DNA of 64,000 bases from Chloroflexi bacterium HGW-Chloroflexi-10 (GCA_002840755.1 PHBZ01000001.1:248001-312000), one strand, 5' to 3'; positions 54,512-64,000 are shown, counted from the first letter of the stretch. Numbers and translations: made by a program. Notes: a model not told the origin generated them from the letters alone.

Positions 54512-56707
54512 ATGAGTGAAAACAATGTAGAAATTTATCAGATCAGCGGTATGGATTGCCCGGATTGCGCGCGTAAGGTGGCTGATGGGGTCAAAAAGCT
54601 GCCCGGCGTGCTTCTGAGCGAACTAAACTTTACCACTGGCAAGTTAACCGTGGTCGGTCCAGCGCAGCGCGCCGTGGTGACCGAACGCGTGGGGAACCTG
54701 GGCTATGCTGTGGTGCCGTCCGCTGTAGCCGGTGAAGCAGCCCCAAAGCCCAGCCGCAATTTTTTCGCTTTTCTCTGGAAACGTACCGAAACTCGCCTGG
54801 CTCTGCTGGGTATGCTCTTAATCTTGCCCGGATTGCTGCTCAACGAGTTGTTGCAGCGCGAGGCCGCCTGGGTAAATGTTTTATCACTGGGTGCGCTGCT
54901 GGCGGCCGGTTGGCCGGTGGTGCGCGGCGCCTGGCGCAGTTTGCGTTTTAATCAACGTGTAGATATCAATTTTCTGATGAGTATCGCCGCGGTTGGTGCT
55001 GTGGTAATTGGCGCCTATACCGAAGCCGGCATGGTCATGGTGTTGTTTGCCCTCGGTGAGGCCCTCGAAGGCTACACCGCTGAGCGCGCCCGTGCTTCCA
55101 TTGAAAGTCTGATGGATGTGGTACCCCAGACGGCTGCCCGGCTGGTGGATGGCCGCGAGGTGGAGGTCCCCGTGGATGTGTTGGCGGTTGGCGATCGTAT
55201 TCTGGTTCGCCCCGGTGAACGTATCCCCATGGATGGACAGGTTCTGGAAGGTGAGTCCAGCGTCAATCAAGCCGCTATCACCGGTGAATCGCGCCTGGTG
55301 CAAAAACGGCCCGGAGAGTCAGTCTTTGCTAGTTCGTTGAATGGCGCCGGAGCCCTGGTGATTGAGGTAACCCACCTCAGCACCGAGAACACAATCAGCC
55401 GTGTGGTGAAACTGGTGCAGTCGGCCCAGAACAATCGCGCCCCGGCCGAGCGTTTTATTGATCAGTTTGCGCGCTGGTACACACCCGCTGTGGTGGTGTT
55501 GGCTGCCTTGGTCGCGGCCGTCCCTCCGCTTTTCTTTGGTCAGCCTTTCCTCAACCCGGCGGATGGTACCCTCGGTTGGCTTTATCGTGGGTTGACCCTC
55601 TTAGTCATCTCCTGCCCATGCGCCCTGGTGATTTCCACACCGGTGACGATTATCGCGGCGGTCAGTAATGCGGCGCACCATGGCGTCTTGTTTAAAGCCG
55701 GGTTGCATTTGGAAACCCTTAGCAAAGTGAAAGCGATTGCTTTTGATAAAACCGGTACATTAACCGCTGGGCGACCCCAGGTCACCTCGTCGCGCAGCCT
55801 GGCGCACCGTGAGTTCTTGCCCATTTCAGGTTCGTGTGCAGACTGTACCGACCTGGTAGCCCTGGCGCACGCAGTAGAACGCCGCAGTCAGCATCCTCTG
55901 GCGGTGGCAGTGGCCGAAGTCGCCGCTCAATTGCAGGTGGCAGAGCGTTACAGCGCCGCCACCCAGGTCACCAACTTGCCCGGGTTAGGCGTGAGTGGCT
56001 GGGTGGATGGCCGTACCGTGCAGATCGGTTCCCACCGCATGATGGATAGCGGTGTCCCGCATTCCACCACGGATTGCGCCGAGATGCAGGCGGCTGAAGC
56101 CGGCGGCGGCAGCCCCATCCATGTGGCAGTCGATGGAAAAATGGCTGGCACACTGCTGGCGGAAGATCAACTGCGTCCAGGTATCCGGCAGGTGGTTGAC
56201 AGCCTGAAAGCTGCCGGTATGCAGCACCTGGTGATGTTAACCGGCGACCAGCCCGTTACTGCGGAACAGGTTGCCAGCTCGGTCGGCCTGACCGATTTTC
56301 GGGCGCAGCTTCTGCCGGAGGATAAGCTGAACGCCGTGACCGCCTTACGTGAGCGCTTTGGTGTGGTCGCTATGGTCGGGGATGGCATCAACGATGCCCC
56401 CGCGTTGACCATGGCCGATGTGGGTATTGCCGTGGGCGGCGCAGGCAGTTCGGCCCAGGCAATGGAAAGCGCTGATATAACCCTGATGCAGGCCGGTTTG
56501 GAGCAGTTGCCCTTTGCTGTACGCCTCAGCCGTAAGGCTATGAACACCGTGCGCTTTAATATCGCCTTTGCTATTGCCGTCAAGGTCGGTTTTATGGGGC
56601 TCGCCGCTGCCGGGTTGAGCAGTATGTGGTTGGCCGTGGTTGCAGATATGGGTATCTCCCTGCTGGTGACCCTAAATGGCATGCGTCTATTGAAGGCAAA
56701 TGCCTGA
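54512..56707 (+). CDS. Zn/Cd/Pb-type heavy-metal P-type ATPase (P1B-2)
   Basis: 731 residues. N-terminal HMA domain with MDCPDCARKV (Cys-x2-Cys), eight membrane helices, SCPCALVIS with CPC at 368-370, the phosphorylation motif DKTGTLT at Asp412, HP (QHPLAVAV), and GDGINDAPAL. The CPC plus a Lys/Asp pattern typical of zinc exporters points to Zn2+, Cd2+ or Pb2+ efflux rather than copper (no copper-type residues stood out). It has its own MerR-type promoter; GGATGG is a poor ribosome binding site. Confidence 0.95.
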   Translation: MSENNVEIYQISGMDCPDCARKVADGVKKLPGVLLSELNFTTGKLTVVGPAQRAVVTERVGNLGYAVVPSAVAGEAAPKPSRNFFAFLWKRTETRLALLGMLLILPGLLLNELLQREAAWVNVLSLGALLAAGWPVVRGAWRSLRFNQRVDINFLMSIAAVGAVVIGAYTEAGMVMVLFALGEALEGYTAERARASIESLMDVVPQTAARLVDGREVEVPVDVLAVGDRILVRPGERIPMDGQVLEGESSVNQAAITGESRLVQKRPGESVFASSLNGAGALVIEVTHLSTENTISRVVKLVQSAQNNRAPAERFIDQFARWYTPAVVVLAALVAAVPPLFFGQPFLNPADGTLGWLYRGLTLLVISCPCALVISTPVTIIAAVSNAAHHGVLFKAGLHLETLSKVKAIAFDKTGTLTAGRPQVTSSRSLAHREFLPISGSCADCTDLVALAHAVERRSQHPLAVAVAEVAAQLQVAERYSAATQVTNLPGLGVSGWVDGRTVQIGSHRMMDSGVPHSTTDCAEMQAAEAGGGSPIHVAVDGKMAGTLLAEDQLRPGIRQVVDSLKAAGMQHLVMLTGDQPVTAEQVASSVGLTDFRAQLLPEDKLNAVTALRERFGVVAMVGDGINDAPALTMADVGIAVGGAGSSAQAMESADITLMQAGLEQLPFAVRLSRKAMNTVRFNIAFAIAVKVGFMGLAAAGLSSMWLAVVADMGISLLVTLNGMRLLKANA

Positions 56708-56743
56708 CCAGATCAACTTACGGCAGCTGGCCCCACAATAGTA

Positions 56744-57673
56744 TTAATTGAGCAGCTTTCTCCAGGGCTCCGAAAGCGTGTACTGCGTAAAACCCAACGA
56801 ATTATATAAAGCGTGAGCAGCCGGAGAATAAGAGCCAACCGCGGCCAGGGTGGCCCCCAATGTTTTTACACGGTTCAGCCCTTCAGTCATGATCGCCTTT
56901 CCCAGACCCAACCGTTGGTAGGCCGGGTGAGTACCCACAGGTTCAAACGCAGCGCTGCGCGTGGCGTCATCAAACCACAGGGTGCAAAAAGCGGCCAGTT
57001 CGCCATTCGGAGCCACAACGACCAGGTCCAGGTCGCGCCGGTAGAGCGGGGCGCGTTGGATGTTGTGGTACCACGGGGATGGGTCGTAGTTGCTCTCCGG
57101 TTCATCGGCGTGGAAGGCTTTAAAAGAAACCCAACTGCGCGCGGGGAATTCATCCACATCACCCAGTGGCCGGATACTAAAGCCTTCTGCTAACGGCACA
57201 TTCCTGATCGGCTGATTCAGTTCGCGGAAGCGCTGATATTCTGCGCCTGCTTGGCGGATGTAACCGTGATTAGCGAGTAATACCTGGCGTTCACTATCCG
57301 CTGATTGTGCCCACACTCTTAATGTGTGGCTGCCATCCGGGCGGGTAAGCGTAAGGTGTTCTTCGGCTGTTTGCAGCATTTCTTCTTCCAATGCCATATC
57401 ACGAAAGGCAAGGTGGGTATGAAAATGAGCTTCACCGGTGTTTTCAGGGGTCAGCAAGGCGGCAACGCGTCCTTCCGGTGTTTCCCAGATAAAAATATTT
57501 TCATTCAGGGGTAAATGATGGATGTTCTCATTTACATGCCACATCCAGTAATCCCAGCGATACAGAGGCCAGGAATGTTCCCGGCGGCCGTTGATCAAAA
57601 ATACCTCCCGGAAAAACTGGCGGATGCGCCAGTAGTCTTTCTCATCACGGTATGGTCTTACCAATAATTTCAT
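56744..57673 (-). CDS. GNAT acetyltransferase, tandem-domain type
   Basis: 309 residues. The C-terminal GNAT domain has motif A: FEPVGTHPAYQRLGLGKAIM, and the closing AHALYNSLGFTQYT strand-helix. The N-terminal ~150 residues look like a second, degenerate GNAT fold (RPYRDEKDYWRIRQFFREVF). GGAGAG precedes ATG 57673. The substrate is unknown. It is next to the ParB-like gene on the same strand. Confidence 0.88.
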   Translation of the reverse strand: MKLLVRPYRDEKDYWRIRQFFREVFLINGRREHSWPLYRWDYWMWHVNENIHHLPLNENIFIWETPEGRVAALLTPENTGEAHFHTHLAFRDMALEEEMLQTAEEHLTLTRPDGSHTLRVWAQSADSERQVLLANHGYIRQAGAEYQRFRELNQPIRNVPLAEGFSIRPLGDVDEFPARSWVSFKAFHADEPESNYDPSPWYHNIQRAPLYRRDLDLVVVAPNGELAAFCTLWFDDATRSAAFEPVGTHPAYQRLGLGKAIMTEGLNRVKTLGATLAAVGSYSPAAHALYNSLGFTQYTLSEPWRKLLN

Positions 57674-57700
57674 AGTCTCTCCAATGAACTGCTTCAGCGA

Positions 57701-58258
57701 TTAGATTAAGGACTGTACTAATCCTGAGCGATTAGCTGGTTCAGGAATGCTGACTACTTCTTCTGCCGTTTTCCAGATGGTGACTTCGGCATCAATAAAG
57801 GATTCGCGCAGAGTGCGGGCTACCGAAATGCGGTGGTGACCATCGACTACAAAATACTGTTCGCCGCGTTGGATCAGTTTTACTGGTTCCAGCGGAATGT
57901 GCATCAGGCGGGCAATGGCAATACTCACCCATCGGTCGCGCATTCGCTCACGAAGTGGATGAAAATGGGTATCGAAATCCTGATCGCGGCCGAGAGTACC
58001 CTGGACCTGATTGATGGATACGGGTTGAATACCGGCATAATGGCGGTTATCCGATGGCGATTCTGGCAATGTTTCCAGGTTTATTAATTGGACTGGTTTG
58101 TTTTGAATACGTCGGATTAGGCGGTAAAATCTGCCGTTCCCGTGTGCGTGTTGAAATAAAGCCAGACTGCGTTTCAGCAGCATGGCGTGACTTTGCCCGG
58201 GGTGATTTCCCCGATCATTTATTATATTTTCCAGTTGGCATTGACTAAAATCCAGCAT
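57701..58258 (-). CDS. ParB/sulfiredoxin-fold protein
   Basis: 185 residues. The diagnostic stretch is QYFVVDGHHRISVARTLRES, the ParB-N/Srx-type loop (G-H-x-R-x-x-A). It carries no ParB HTH or C-terminal dimer domain. Such stand-alone ParB-N proteins bind nucleotides (CTP) or act as adaptors; a chromosomal partition role is unlikely. AGGAGA is the ribosome binding site. It may be co-transcribed with the GNAT. Confidence 0.8.
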   Translation of the reverse strand: MLDFSQCQLENIINDRGNHPGQSHAMLLKRSLALFQHAHGNGRFYRLIRRIQNKPVQLINLETLPESPSDNRHYAGIQPVSINQVQGTLGRDQDFDTHFHPLRERMRDRWVSIAIARLMHIPLEPVKLIQRGEQYFVVDGHHRISVARTLRESFIDAEVTIWKTAEEVVSIPEPANRSGLVQSLI

Positions 58259-58356
58259 TTGTTATTCTCCTGTTACAGTACCAGTTTACTTTGCTATGGA
58301 TTTTTAATCCCCATACAGCGGTTGGGTTGCCTCCTGTCCAAAAGGATGGTTTAAAG

Positions 58357-58989
58357 TTAGACCAGTTTTTTGTGAATCGCCATTGTCACCGCGGCCACAC
58401 GGTTGTCCACTTCCAGTTTCATCAGGATATTACCGATATGGTATTTGACGGTGGAAACACTCACCACTAGATTATGCGCTATTTCAGCGTTGTTCATCCC
58501 TTCCACCATCAGTTTTAACACTTCCCTTTCCCGTTCTGTAAGCAGATTGGTTTCTTTGGGTTGTTGGCTGGCTCGTACCAGTACCTGGGCGGCCTCGGGG
58601 GAAAGGGTCATTTTACCTTCTTTTGCAGCAGCAATGGCCACGCTCAGTTCGCGGGCGGTTACGTTTTTCATCAGGTACCCTACCGCGCCGGATTTAAGCG
58701 CATTCTGCACCAATTCGTCTTCCTGAAAGCTGGTCAGGGCGATAATTTGAATGGCAGGGTTTTCATTTTTAATGGCCTGAATGGCAGTTACACCATCCAT
58801 TACCGGCATCATTAAATCCATAAGAATCACATCCGGTTTTAGCAGGCGGGCGCGCACCACAGCCTGTTCACCATTTTCAGCTTCGGCTACCAGTTCCAAT
58901 CCGGGCGCCACGGATAAGAACGCGCTTAATCCGGAACGGACTACGGCGTGGTCATCCACAATCATGATACGAATTTTTGTTTCTGTCAT
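58357..58989 (-). CDS. LuxR/NarL-family response regulator
   Basis: 210 residues from ATG 58989 (GGAGGAG upstream). Receiver: VDDHAVV, Asp58 in LMDLMMP, LTSF, LMKN. HTH: LLTEREREVLKLMVEGMNN then AEIAHNLVVSVSTVKYHIGN. It follows the propeller sensor kinase by 25 bases on the same strand, so they form a two-component system; the ATG lies downstream of the kinase stop. Confidence 0.95.
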   Translation of the reverse strand: MTETKIRIMIVDDHAVVRSGLSAFLSVAPGLELVAEAENGEQAVVRARLLKPDVILMDLMMPVMDGVTAIQAIKNENPAIQIIALTSFQEDELVQNALKSGAVGYLMKNVTARELSVAIAAAKEGKMTLSPEAAQVLVRASQQPKETNLLTEREREVLKLMVEGMNNAEIAHNLVVSVSTVKYHIGNILMKLEVDNRVAAVTMAIHKKLV

Positions 58990-59014
58990 TGCTCCTCCAA
59001 TTTGGTAAGCGGGA

Positions 59015-62000
59015 TTATTGCCAGATAAATGAGATTTGAGTTCCGTCGCCGGGTTCGCTGTATACACTGAATTTAGCGCCAATTGCCTCGGCGCGTTCCC
59101 GCATAATCTTTAACCCGAGGTGGTCAGCAGTAACCTCCGCAGGGTCAAAACCCTTACCGTCATCCTCAATTGTCAGACGTACGATATCACCCAGTCGCAG
59201 ATTCACAATAGCCTGGGTGGCTTTGGCGTGCTTGCCGATATTGTTGAGTGCTTCCTGGGTAACGCGGTAGAGCCCCACTTGTACCTCGGGTGGTAGTTTA
59301 CGATCGCCTTCAATGTTTAACAGGATGTTGACCCGGGTACGTCCAATCATCGCTTCGGTGAGTTGCCGCAAGAGGATGGGCAAGGGGACTTCTACCAGGG
59401 CGTTGGGGCGTAATTCTACCAGCAAGGTGCGCATTTCGGCCAGTGCACCGCGGGTGAGTTGGCGCAGTTCTTCCAGACGGCGCAGGCCTTCTTCCTTATT
59501 AAGATGCCAGATATCCGGCAGCACATCAGCAATCATCGTTGCCGAAAAGAGCGTCTGGGTAACTGCATCGTGTAATTCGCGTGCCAATCGTGTGCGTTCA
59601 CTGGTTACAGCTTCCTGGGCAGCCTTCTTTTGTAGTAGTTCATTAGCTTTATTCAGTTCTTCGGTGCGTTCAGCAATCCGCTGCTCCAGGGCGCGCCGGT
59701 ATTCGGCTTCCTGAGCGATCAGTTTTTCGGCAGCCTGTTTTTCCTCTGTGATGTCTTCAATCATTCCTACTACGTAAAGTGGTTTGTTGTTTGCATCCCA
59801 CACTGCCGCAAAATTGACCCTGCCCCAAAAAACATGGCCGGCTTTATGGATATAGCGTTTTTCGATGGTATATTGTTTGCGTTTGCCCTCCATCAATTCA
59901 GCGAAGAGGTCGTGATCGATGGTGCGGTCAGCTTCCACGGCCAGATTGGATACGTTGATCTTGCTGATTTCACTGGAGGAATAGCCGGTGATCAGGCTGG
60001 CAGTCGGGTTGATCTCCACGATGTGGCGGTCGAGCGTCATGATAGCTACACCTACGGCTGTATTATCAAAGACAGCCTGGAAGCGGGCGTGAGAATGCTG
60101 CAATTCTTCGGCTGCGCGGCGGGCTAGTTCGGCTTCAGCCGTTTTACGCAATTCCACTTCTTTTTCCAATTGCTCGTTGGAAAACGATAAGTCGGCAGTT
60201 TTTTGGGTGATCAGGTCTGCTAGTTTTTCGGCATTCTGGTTTACAGCCTTTACGCGCCACTGAAAACCAGCAGCGACGATACCGGCCAAAAGCACCACGG
60301 CAGAAAGCATGAATTGCCAGGTTTGCCAGAAAGGCGGAATTATTTTTAATGGTACCTGTAGGTCTTCTTCACTCCAGTTACCATTACTGCCGGCAGCCTT
60401 GACCAGAAACACATAATCACCGCCGGGCAAATTGGTGTAGCTGGCATAACGCCGCGTACCAGAGTAGACCCAATCTGGGTCAAAATTTTCCAGTTTATAA
60501 GCATACACATTCTTCTCAGGGGCACGGAAATCCAAAGCAGCAAATTCAAAGGAAATAAAATTTTGATCGTAATTTAATTGCAAGGGTGTATTTTGCTGGA
60601 TTTCGTAAATATGTGACTCGTTGAAAATTTTAAAATCCGTAATGACAATAGCCGGAGAAGGTGAATTTTTCATTGTAGAGAGGGGATTAAATATATTAAA
60701 TCCGGCGGTTCCACCTATGTAAAAGTTGCGATTGGTTGGGCTTTTATAAAAAGCATTGGAGTTAAACTCGTTACTTTGCAAGCCATCATTTTTATCAAAT
60801 ATCTGAAAGGTTTCTTTTTGCGGGTCAAATTTTGCCAGTCCATTGTTGGTTGTAATCCACAAATAACCATAGTCATCTTCTAGGATTCCCAGAATTGTAG
60901 TATTACGCAAACCATTCTTTTCAGTATATGCGGTAAATATGCCGGTTCTTGGATCGTAGCGGTTTAAACCACCCTGTGTTCCTAGCCAGTATAGGCCATC
61001 AGCAGATTTGTGGAAGCACCAGATGCTGTTATCATTGATGGCATCCGGGTTGTTTTCATCTGTTTGAAAGTGTGTAAAGATGGCCTGATCTGGGAGCAGG
61101 TTTTTGGGGTCCGATATGTCCATTCGGGCTGCTCCACCTCCCCAGGTACCCAACCAAAGCAGGTCACCATCAATCAGAATTGATACGGGCGGTTTTTCTG
61201 CGGTGACAGGAAGGTTGGGGTAATTGACAAAATTCTTCTTGCCGGGATCCAAACGAGAAATACCACCCATGGTGGTAATCCATAAACGCCCGGTTCCATC
61301 CATATCCATAGAGGTTACCTGATTGTCTACCAGGCTGGTGGGATCTTGTGGGTTATGCTGAAAGCGTTGGAATTGCTTGGTTTTTGGATTAAAGTGATTG
61401 AGACCGCCGCCCAGTGTTCCCACCCACAAACTGCCGTCCGGGTCGGCAAACAAAGACATGACCAGGTCACTGCTAAGGCTGGTTGGATCGCGTGGATCAA
61501 ATCGGTACGGTTCAAAGGTACCTTCAAATACGTTAAAAAGTGATAATCCGGTTTCCCAGGTGCCCACCCACATGCGCCCATCACTGGTTTCGGCAAAGGA
61601 GCTGATATGGTTGCTGCTGATACTGCCTGGCATGGCCGGGTTGTGCTGGTAGGTCCGAAAAATGAGGGCGTCCGGGTTGAGCTTGTTGATTCCAGCATTT
61701 AAAGTGCCTACCCAGAGTACACCGGAATGGTCTTGTAGAAGGGAGTAAACACTGTTGCTGGAGAGACTATCCGGGTCGGAGGTATCGTGTTTGATTTGTT
61801 GAAGTTGACCAATCGTATTGGGTTCCATGTGAAAAAGACCGCCGCTCCAGGAGGCAATCCAAAGACGTTCTTCATTATCCAGTAGAATCTGCGTGACATT
61901 ATTATCGATGATTTGACCATTGCTCAGCGCAATATCAAAGTGCTGGCAAATACCGGACTCAGGAAAGTAATGATCGAAGCCATTGCCAGAAACACTATAT

Positions 62001-62791
62001 CCGCCATAACTGATCCACAAGCTGCCATCCTCAGCTTCTATTAAAGAAGAAACATTGGCTAAGCTAAGGCAATTATTGTCCCTGGGTGCGATCCGTTCTG
62101 CGGTTCCGTTTTGTGGATCAAACAAGTTTAGTCCGGTTCCTTCTACGCTGTAAGCGCCGGTACCTACCCATAATTTTCCGTCTTCGGTTGGCAAAATGCT
62201 GGAAACTGCGTTGTTGCTCAATGTATTTGGGTTGTCCGGGTCATTGCGGAAATGAATAAATTTACCCGAACCGGTATCAAAAAGATCCAGACCGTTCATG
62301 GTGCCAATCCACAACCTGCCCTGAGCATCCTGGACAATGTCCGTCACAATTCCGCTGGCTAGGCTGCTTTCATCTTGTGGGTCAGGCAAGAAACGGTCAA
62401 ACTGCCCGGATGTTTGATCATAACGGTTCAAACCACCACCCCAGGTTCCAAACCATAAATAGCCTTCCTGGTCTTCATAAATGGAGATGATGCTGTTATG
62501 GCTGAGTGTGTTGGGATTTTCCTTGTCGTGTTTGAATTGGGTTATGCTGTATCCATCGTAACGATTTAATCCATCCTGTGTACCAATCCAAAGGTAGCCC
62601 TGACTGTCCTGCAGCATGGCTAGTCCGGCATTCTGTGAAAGACCATCATCGATACTGATTTTTTCAAAGCGGATGCTGACACCTGGATAGAATGCAATCC
62701 CTGTTCCCGTATTAGGCGCAGAATGCACTGGTTGGATGATGAACAGAGAAAAGATAAGTAGAAATGTGATGAGTAGAGGGATGCGGCGCAT
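59015..62791 (-). CDS. Two-component-propeller sensor histidine kinase with PAS
   Basis: 1258 residues. Signal peptide and start near residue 1-25 (LLITFLLIFSLFIIQPVHSA). About fourteen Reg_prop blades follow (LWIGTQDGLNRYDG, LWFGTWGGGLNRYD, LWVGTLNAGINKL) and a Y_Y_Y-type domain, forming a periplasmic propeller pair as in hybrid two-component systems of Bacteroides. A membrane helix lies near 810-835. A PAS domain (FQAVFDNTAVGVAIMTLDR) is followed by coiled coil, HisKA_3 with His1074 (ARELHDAVTQT), and HATPase motifs (LNNIGKHAKAT, DDGKGF, GLKIMRERA). It is a membrane sensor whose ligand is probably a polysaccharide breakdown product or other solute. The partner response regulator is next. 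Confidence 0.93.
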   Translation of the reverse strand: MRRIPLLITFLLIFSLFIIQPVHSAPNTGTGIAFYPGVSIRFEKISIDDGLSQNAGLAMLQDSQGYLWIGTQDGLNRYDGYSITQFKHDKENPNTLSHNSIISIYEDQEGYLWFGTWGGGLNRYDQTSGQFDRFLPDPQDESSLASGIVTDIVQDAQGRLWIGTMNGLDLFDTGSGKFIHFRNDPDNPNTLSNNAVSSILPTEDGKLWVGTGAYSVEGTGLNLFDPQNGTAERIAPRDNNCLSLANVSSLIEAEDGSLWISYGGYSVSGNGFDHYFPESGICQHFDIALSNGQIIDNNVTQILLDNEERLWIASWSGGLFHMEPNTIGQLQQIKHDTSDPDSLSSNSVYSLLQDHSGVLWVGTLNAGINKLNPDALIFRTYQHNPAMPGSISSNHISSFAETSDGRMWVGTWETGLSLFNVFEGTFEPYRFDPRDPTSLSSDLVMSLFADPDGSLWVGTLGGGLNHFNPKTKQFQRFQHNPQDPTSLVDNQVTSMDMDGTGRLWITTMGGISRLDPGKKNFVNYPNLPVTAEKPPVSILIDGDLLWLGTWGGGAARMDISDPKNLLPDQAIFTHFQTDENNPDAINDNSIWCFHKSADGLYWLGTQGGLNRYDPRTGIFTAYTEKNGLRNTTILGILEDDYGYLWITTNNGLAKFDPQKETFQIFDKNDGLQSNEFNSNAFYKSPTNRNFYIGGTAGFNIFNPLSTMKNSPSPAIVITDFKIFNESHIYEIQQNTPLQLNYDQNFISFEFAALDFRAPEKNVYAYKLENFDPDWVYSGTRRYASYTNLPGGDYVFLVKAAGSNGNWSEEDLQVPLKIIPPFWQTWQFMLSAVVLLAGIVAAGFQWRVKAVNQNAEKLADLITQKTADLSFSNEQLEKEVELRKTAEAELARRAAEELQHSHARFQAVFDNTAVGVAIMTLDRHIVEINPTASLITGYSSSEISKINVSNLAVEADRTIDHDLFAELMEGKRKQYTIEKRYIHKAGHVFWGRVNFAAVWDANNKPLYVVGMIEDITEEKQAAEKLIAQEAEYRRALEQRIAERTEELNKANELLQKKAAQEAVTSERTRLARELHDAVTQTLFSATMIADVLPDIWHLNKEEGLRRLEELRQLTRGALAEMRTLLVELRPNALVEVPLPILLRQLTEAMIGRTRVNILLNIEGDRKLPPEVQVGLYRVTQEALNNIGKHAKATQAIVNLRLGDIVRLTIEDDGKGFDPAEVTADHLGLKIMRERAEAIGAKFSVYSEPGDGTQISFIWQ

Positions 62792-62880
62792 TGGCACCTC
62801 GCAGGAATTAAATTAATTATAACGAATTTCTCAGGGCGGTAGTGAAGAAATGATTAAGAGAATGGCAATACATCAAAAAC

Positions 62881-64000
62881 TTATTGAAACCATTGCATGT
62901 TTGCCCATAAGACCTCCCAGGATTGGCGCGGCTGGTGACAGATAAACAGGCTCGTGTGAAAACTGGATTCTTCGTTACGTACACTGTATTGGTTGCTGAC
63001 CGTTCCCACCTGTTTACAAACTTTAAAAAAGTGGTCAGCGTATTGGCGTTCAAATCCGACCACGATTACACTCTCGGGTTCAAAATTGCCATAACCGCGT
63101 TGCCACAGGCTGTTAGACCCGCTGATGACGGGGGGCAGATCATATTCGGTGCCGTATAGGTCCAATGCGCCGGCCTCACCATAATTGCCAGCCAGGATAA
63201 CTGTTTTTGGTTTTTCAAGCTGGGGGATATCTGCGTAGATTTGGGCAATTTGGGCAGTCAGTTCTTGCCAGCCGATCATTTCGACCACATTATCATTGAT
63301 GTCGGATGTGATCGGCCAGAGGGTAGAGTTAATCGGAACGACTGGTTTCATAATCACAACGGCTGTTACAAAGCTGATGGACAGGGTGATCCATGTTGCC
63401 TGCCAACCTGGACTGAAGGGTCTTACCGAACGCTGTGCAAGCCAGTATTCCCACCTGGCTGATCCGGCAGCCAGCAGCATGGCATAAGCCGGGGCAAGGT
63501 AATAACCGCGTCCGCGACTGACAAGCAGGAGAAAAAAAGTGGTGAGAAACAGATATGCCAGTGGCCGGTAGGTTTTGCCGTTGTTGGAAAATAAACAAAA
63601 GAACAACCCGATAACCCATAAAGGTAGGGTAGTGGGGTAGGTGGTGGCATACAACTGGTCGGTCAGGAAGCCTTCTGTACGTCCCCAGGCGATATCGCGC
63701 GCGTGAATGGCTGCCAGAAAATCCAAAGAAATAAAATTATGTTGAATCTGCCAGATCAGGTTGGGTAAGTAAATCAACAAAGCCAGCGCGGCGCCCAGCC
63801 ACAGCCAGCGGGAGCGCAAATACCGGCGCAGCGGGGTAGCTAACGCCGCGACAACCACACCGGCGGCCCAGAAGACCATAGTGAATTTGGTCATCATTCC
63901 CAGACCAATACCGGCGCCAATCCCCAGCCACCAACGTGGGTCCGTGGTTTTGATCAGGCGCACCAGAAAGAAAGCGACAACCACCCACCAAAAGTAATCA
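62881..64000 (-). CDS. GT39/ArnT-like membrane glycosyltransferase, 5' end off window
   Basis: At least 372 residues; the frame is open to the right edge (DYFWWVVVAFFLV), so the N-terminal donor-binding part is outside the window. The visible part has about eight membrane segments (MMTKFTMVFWAAGVVVAA, LLIYLPNLIWQIQHN, PLWVIGLFFCLFS) and a C-terminal soluble domain. IAWGRTEGFLTDQLYATTYP lies in an extracytoplasmic loop. It belongs to the PMT_2/GT39-GT83 superfamily. It differs from the AT-rich gene at 6859 in composition and is not its duplicate. Confidence 0.78.
   Translation of the reverse strand, partial: DYFWWVVVAFFLVRLIKTTDPRWWLGIGAGIGLGMMTKFTMVFWAAGVVVAALATPLRRYLRSRWLWLGAALALLIYLPNLIWQIQHNFISLDFLAAIHARDIAWGRTEGFLTDQLYATTYPTTLPLWVIGLFFCLFSNNGKTYRPLAYLFLTTFFLLLVSRGRGYYLAPAYAMLLAAGSARWEYWLAQRSVRPFSPGWQATWITLSISFVTAVVIMKPVVPINSTLWPITSDINDNVVEMIGWQELTAQIAQIYADIPQLEKPKTVILAGNYGEAGALDLYGTEYDLPPVISGSNSLWQRGYGNFEPESVIVVGFERQYADHFFKVCKQVGTVSNQYSVRNEESSFHTSLFICHQPRQSWEVLWANMQWFQ

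Overview
This 64 kb window looks like chromosomal DNA of a free-living Chloroflexota bacterium, most likely class Anaerolineae. The assignment is an inference from style, not from a marker gene. The signs are large secreted or lipid-anchored beta-propeller proteins, Pro/Thr-rich linkers, secreted proteins ending in a FLPxxxR-like tail, a TPR-BTAD regulator, a sensor kinase with an extracytoplasmic two-component propeller, a TIR-WD40 receptor and many LuxR-type response regulators. There is no ribosomal, phage or plasmid core. Genes are short operons separated by repeat-rich gaps, as expected of an accessory or flexible chromosomal region.

Layout. 1-4.3 kb: a GNAT gene cut by the window edge, an APC/HAAAP-type permease, a TetR regulator with a textbook operator-promoter plus a GNAT partner, and a 2H-phosphoesterase. 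4.4-10.4 kb: a flavin-dependent halogenase-like enzyme, then a disturbed segment (chemotaxis-receptor remnant plus an AT-rich GT39-like membrane glycosyltransferase) lying between two copies of the 3' end of an SDR epimerase gene, then the epimerase and a Nudix hydrolase. 10.5-19.4 kb: WD40 lipoprotein, unknown Cys-rich protein, ASCH protein, serine hydrolase lipoprotein, carboxylesterase, TolB-like lipoprotein. 19.4-25.4 kb: a gene graveyard (duplicated leader plus GGDEF fragment), membrane protein, flavin reductase, TIM-barrel isomerase, uracil-DNA glycosylase with a small membrane protein, CPBP-like protein. 25.6-28.9 kb: transmembrane TIR-WD40 receptor followed by a copy of the CPBP gene tail. 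28.9-34.1 kb: ABC-2 exporter with its own histidine kinase and response regulator. 34.1-37.3 kb: a MacB/FtsX-type ABC system that looks Firmicutes-like. 37.9-46.3 kb: BTAD regulator, a 69-residue ORF translationally coupled to a secreted BNR propeller, a short UvrA-like ABC protein, and a secreted LVIVD-type propeller. 46.9-49.7 kb: PadR-controlled operon with a pentapeptide-repeat protein and a drug-type ABC exporter. 50.9-54.5 kb: GGDEF-EAL protein, repeat arrays and two tRNA-Ser genes. 54.5-64 kb: Zn/Cd-type P-ATPase behind a MerR-type promoter, a GNAT, a ParB-like protein, a LuxR response regulator with its giant propeller sensor kinase, and a truncated GT39-like gene.

Themes. (1) Three loci carry a duplicated gene end next to foreign or broken DNA (epimerase 3' end, flavin reductase leader, CPBP 3' end), which suggests a shared rearrangement mechanism. 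(2) A palindromic repeat family built on TGTACGGGCGAGGC occupies most gaps from 37 to 53 kb, including a 95-97 bp tandem array. A second array (84 bp period) is made of tRNA-Ser 3'-end sequence plus its terminator. (3) Several promoters are unusually readable: two leaderless-type starts, a TetR operator, a PadR operator, and a 20-bp-spacer MerR-type promoter whose regulator is not in the window. (4) The most distinctive protein is the TIR-TM-WD40 receptor.
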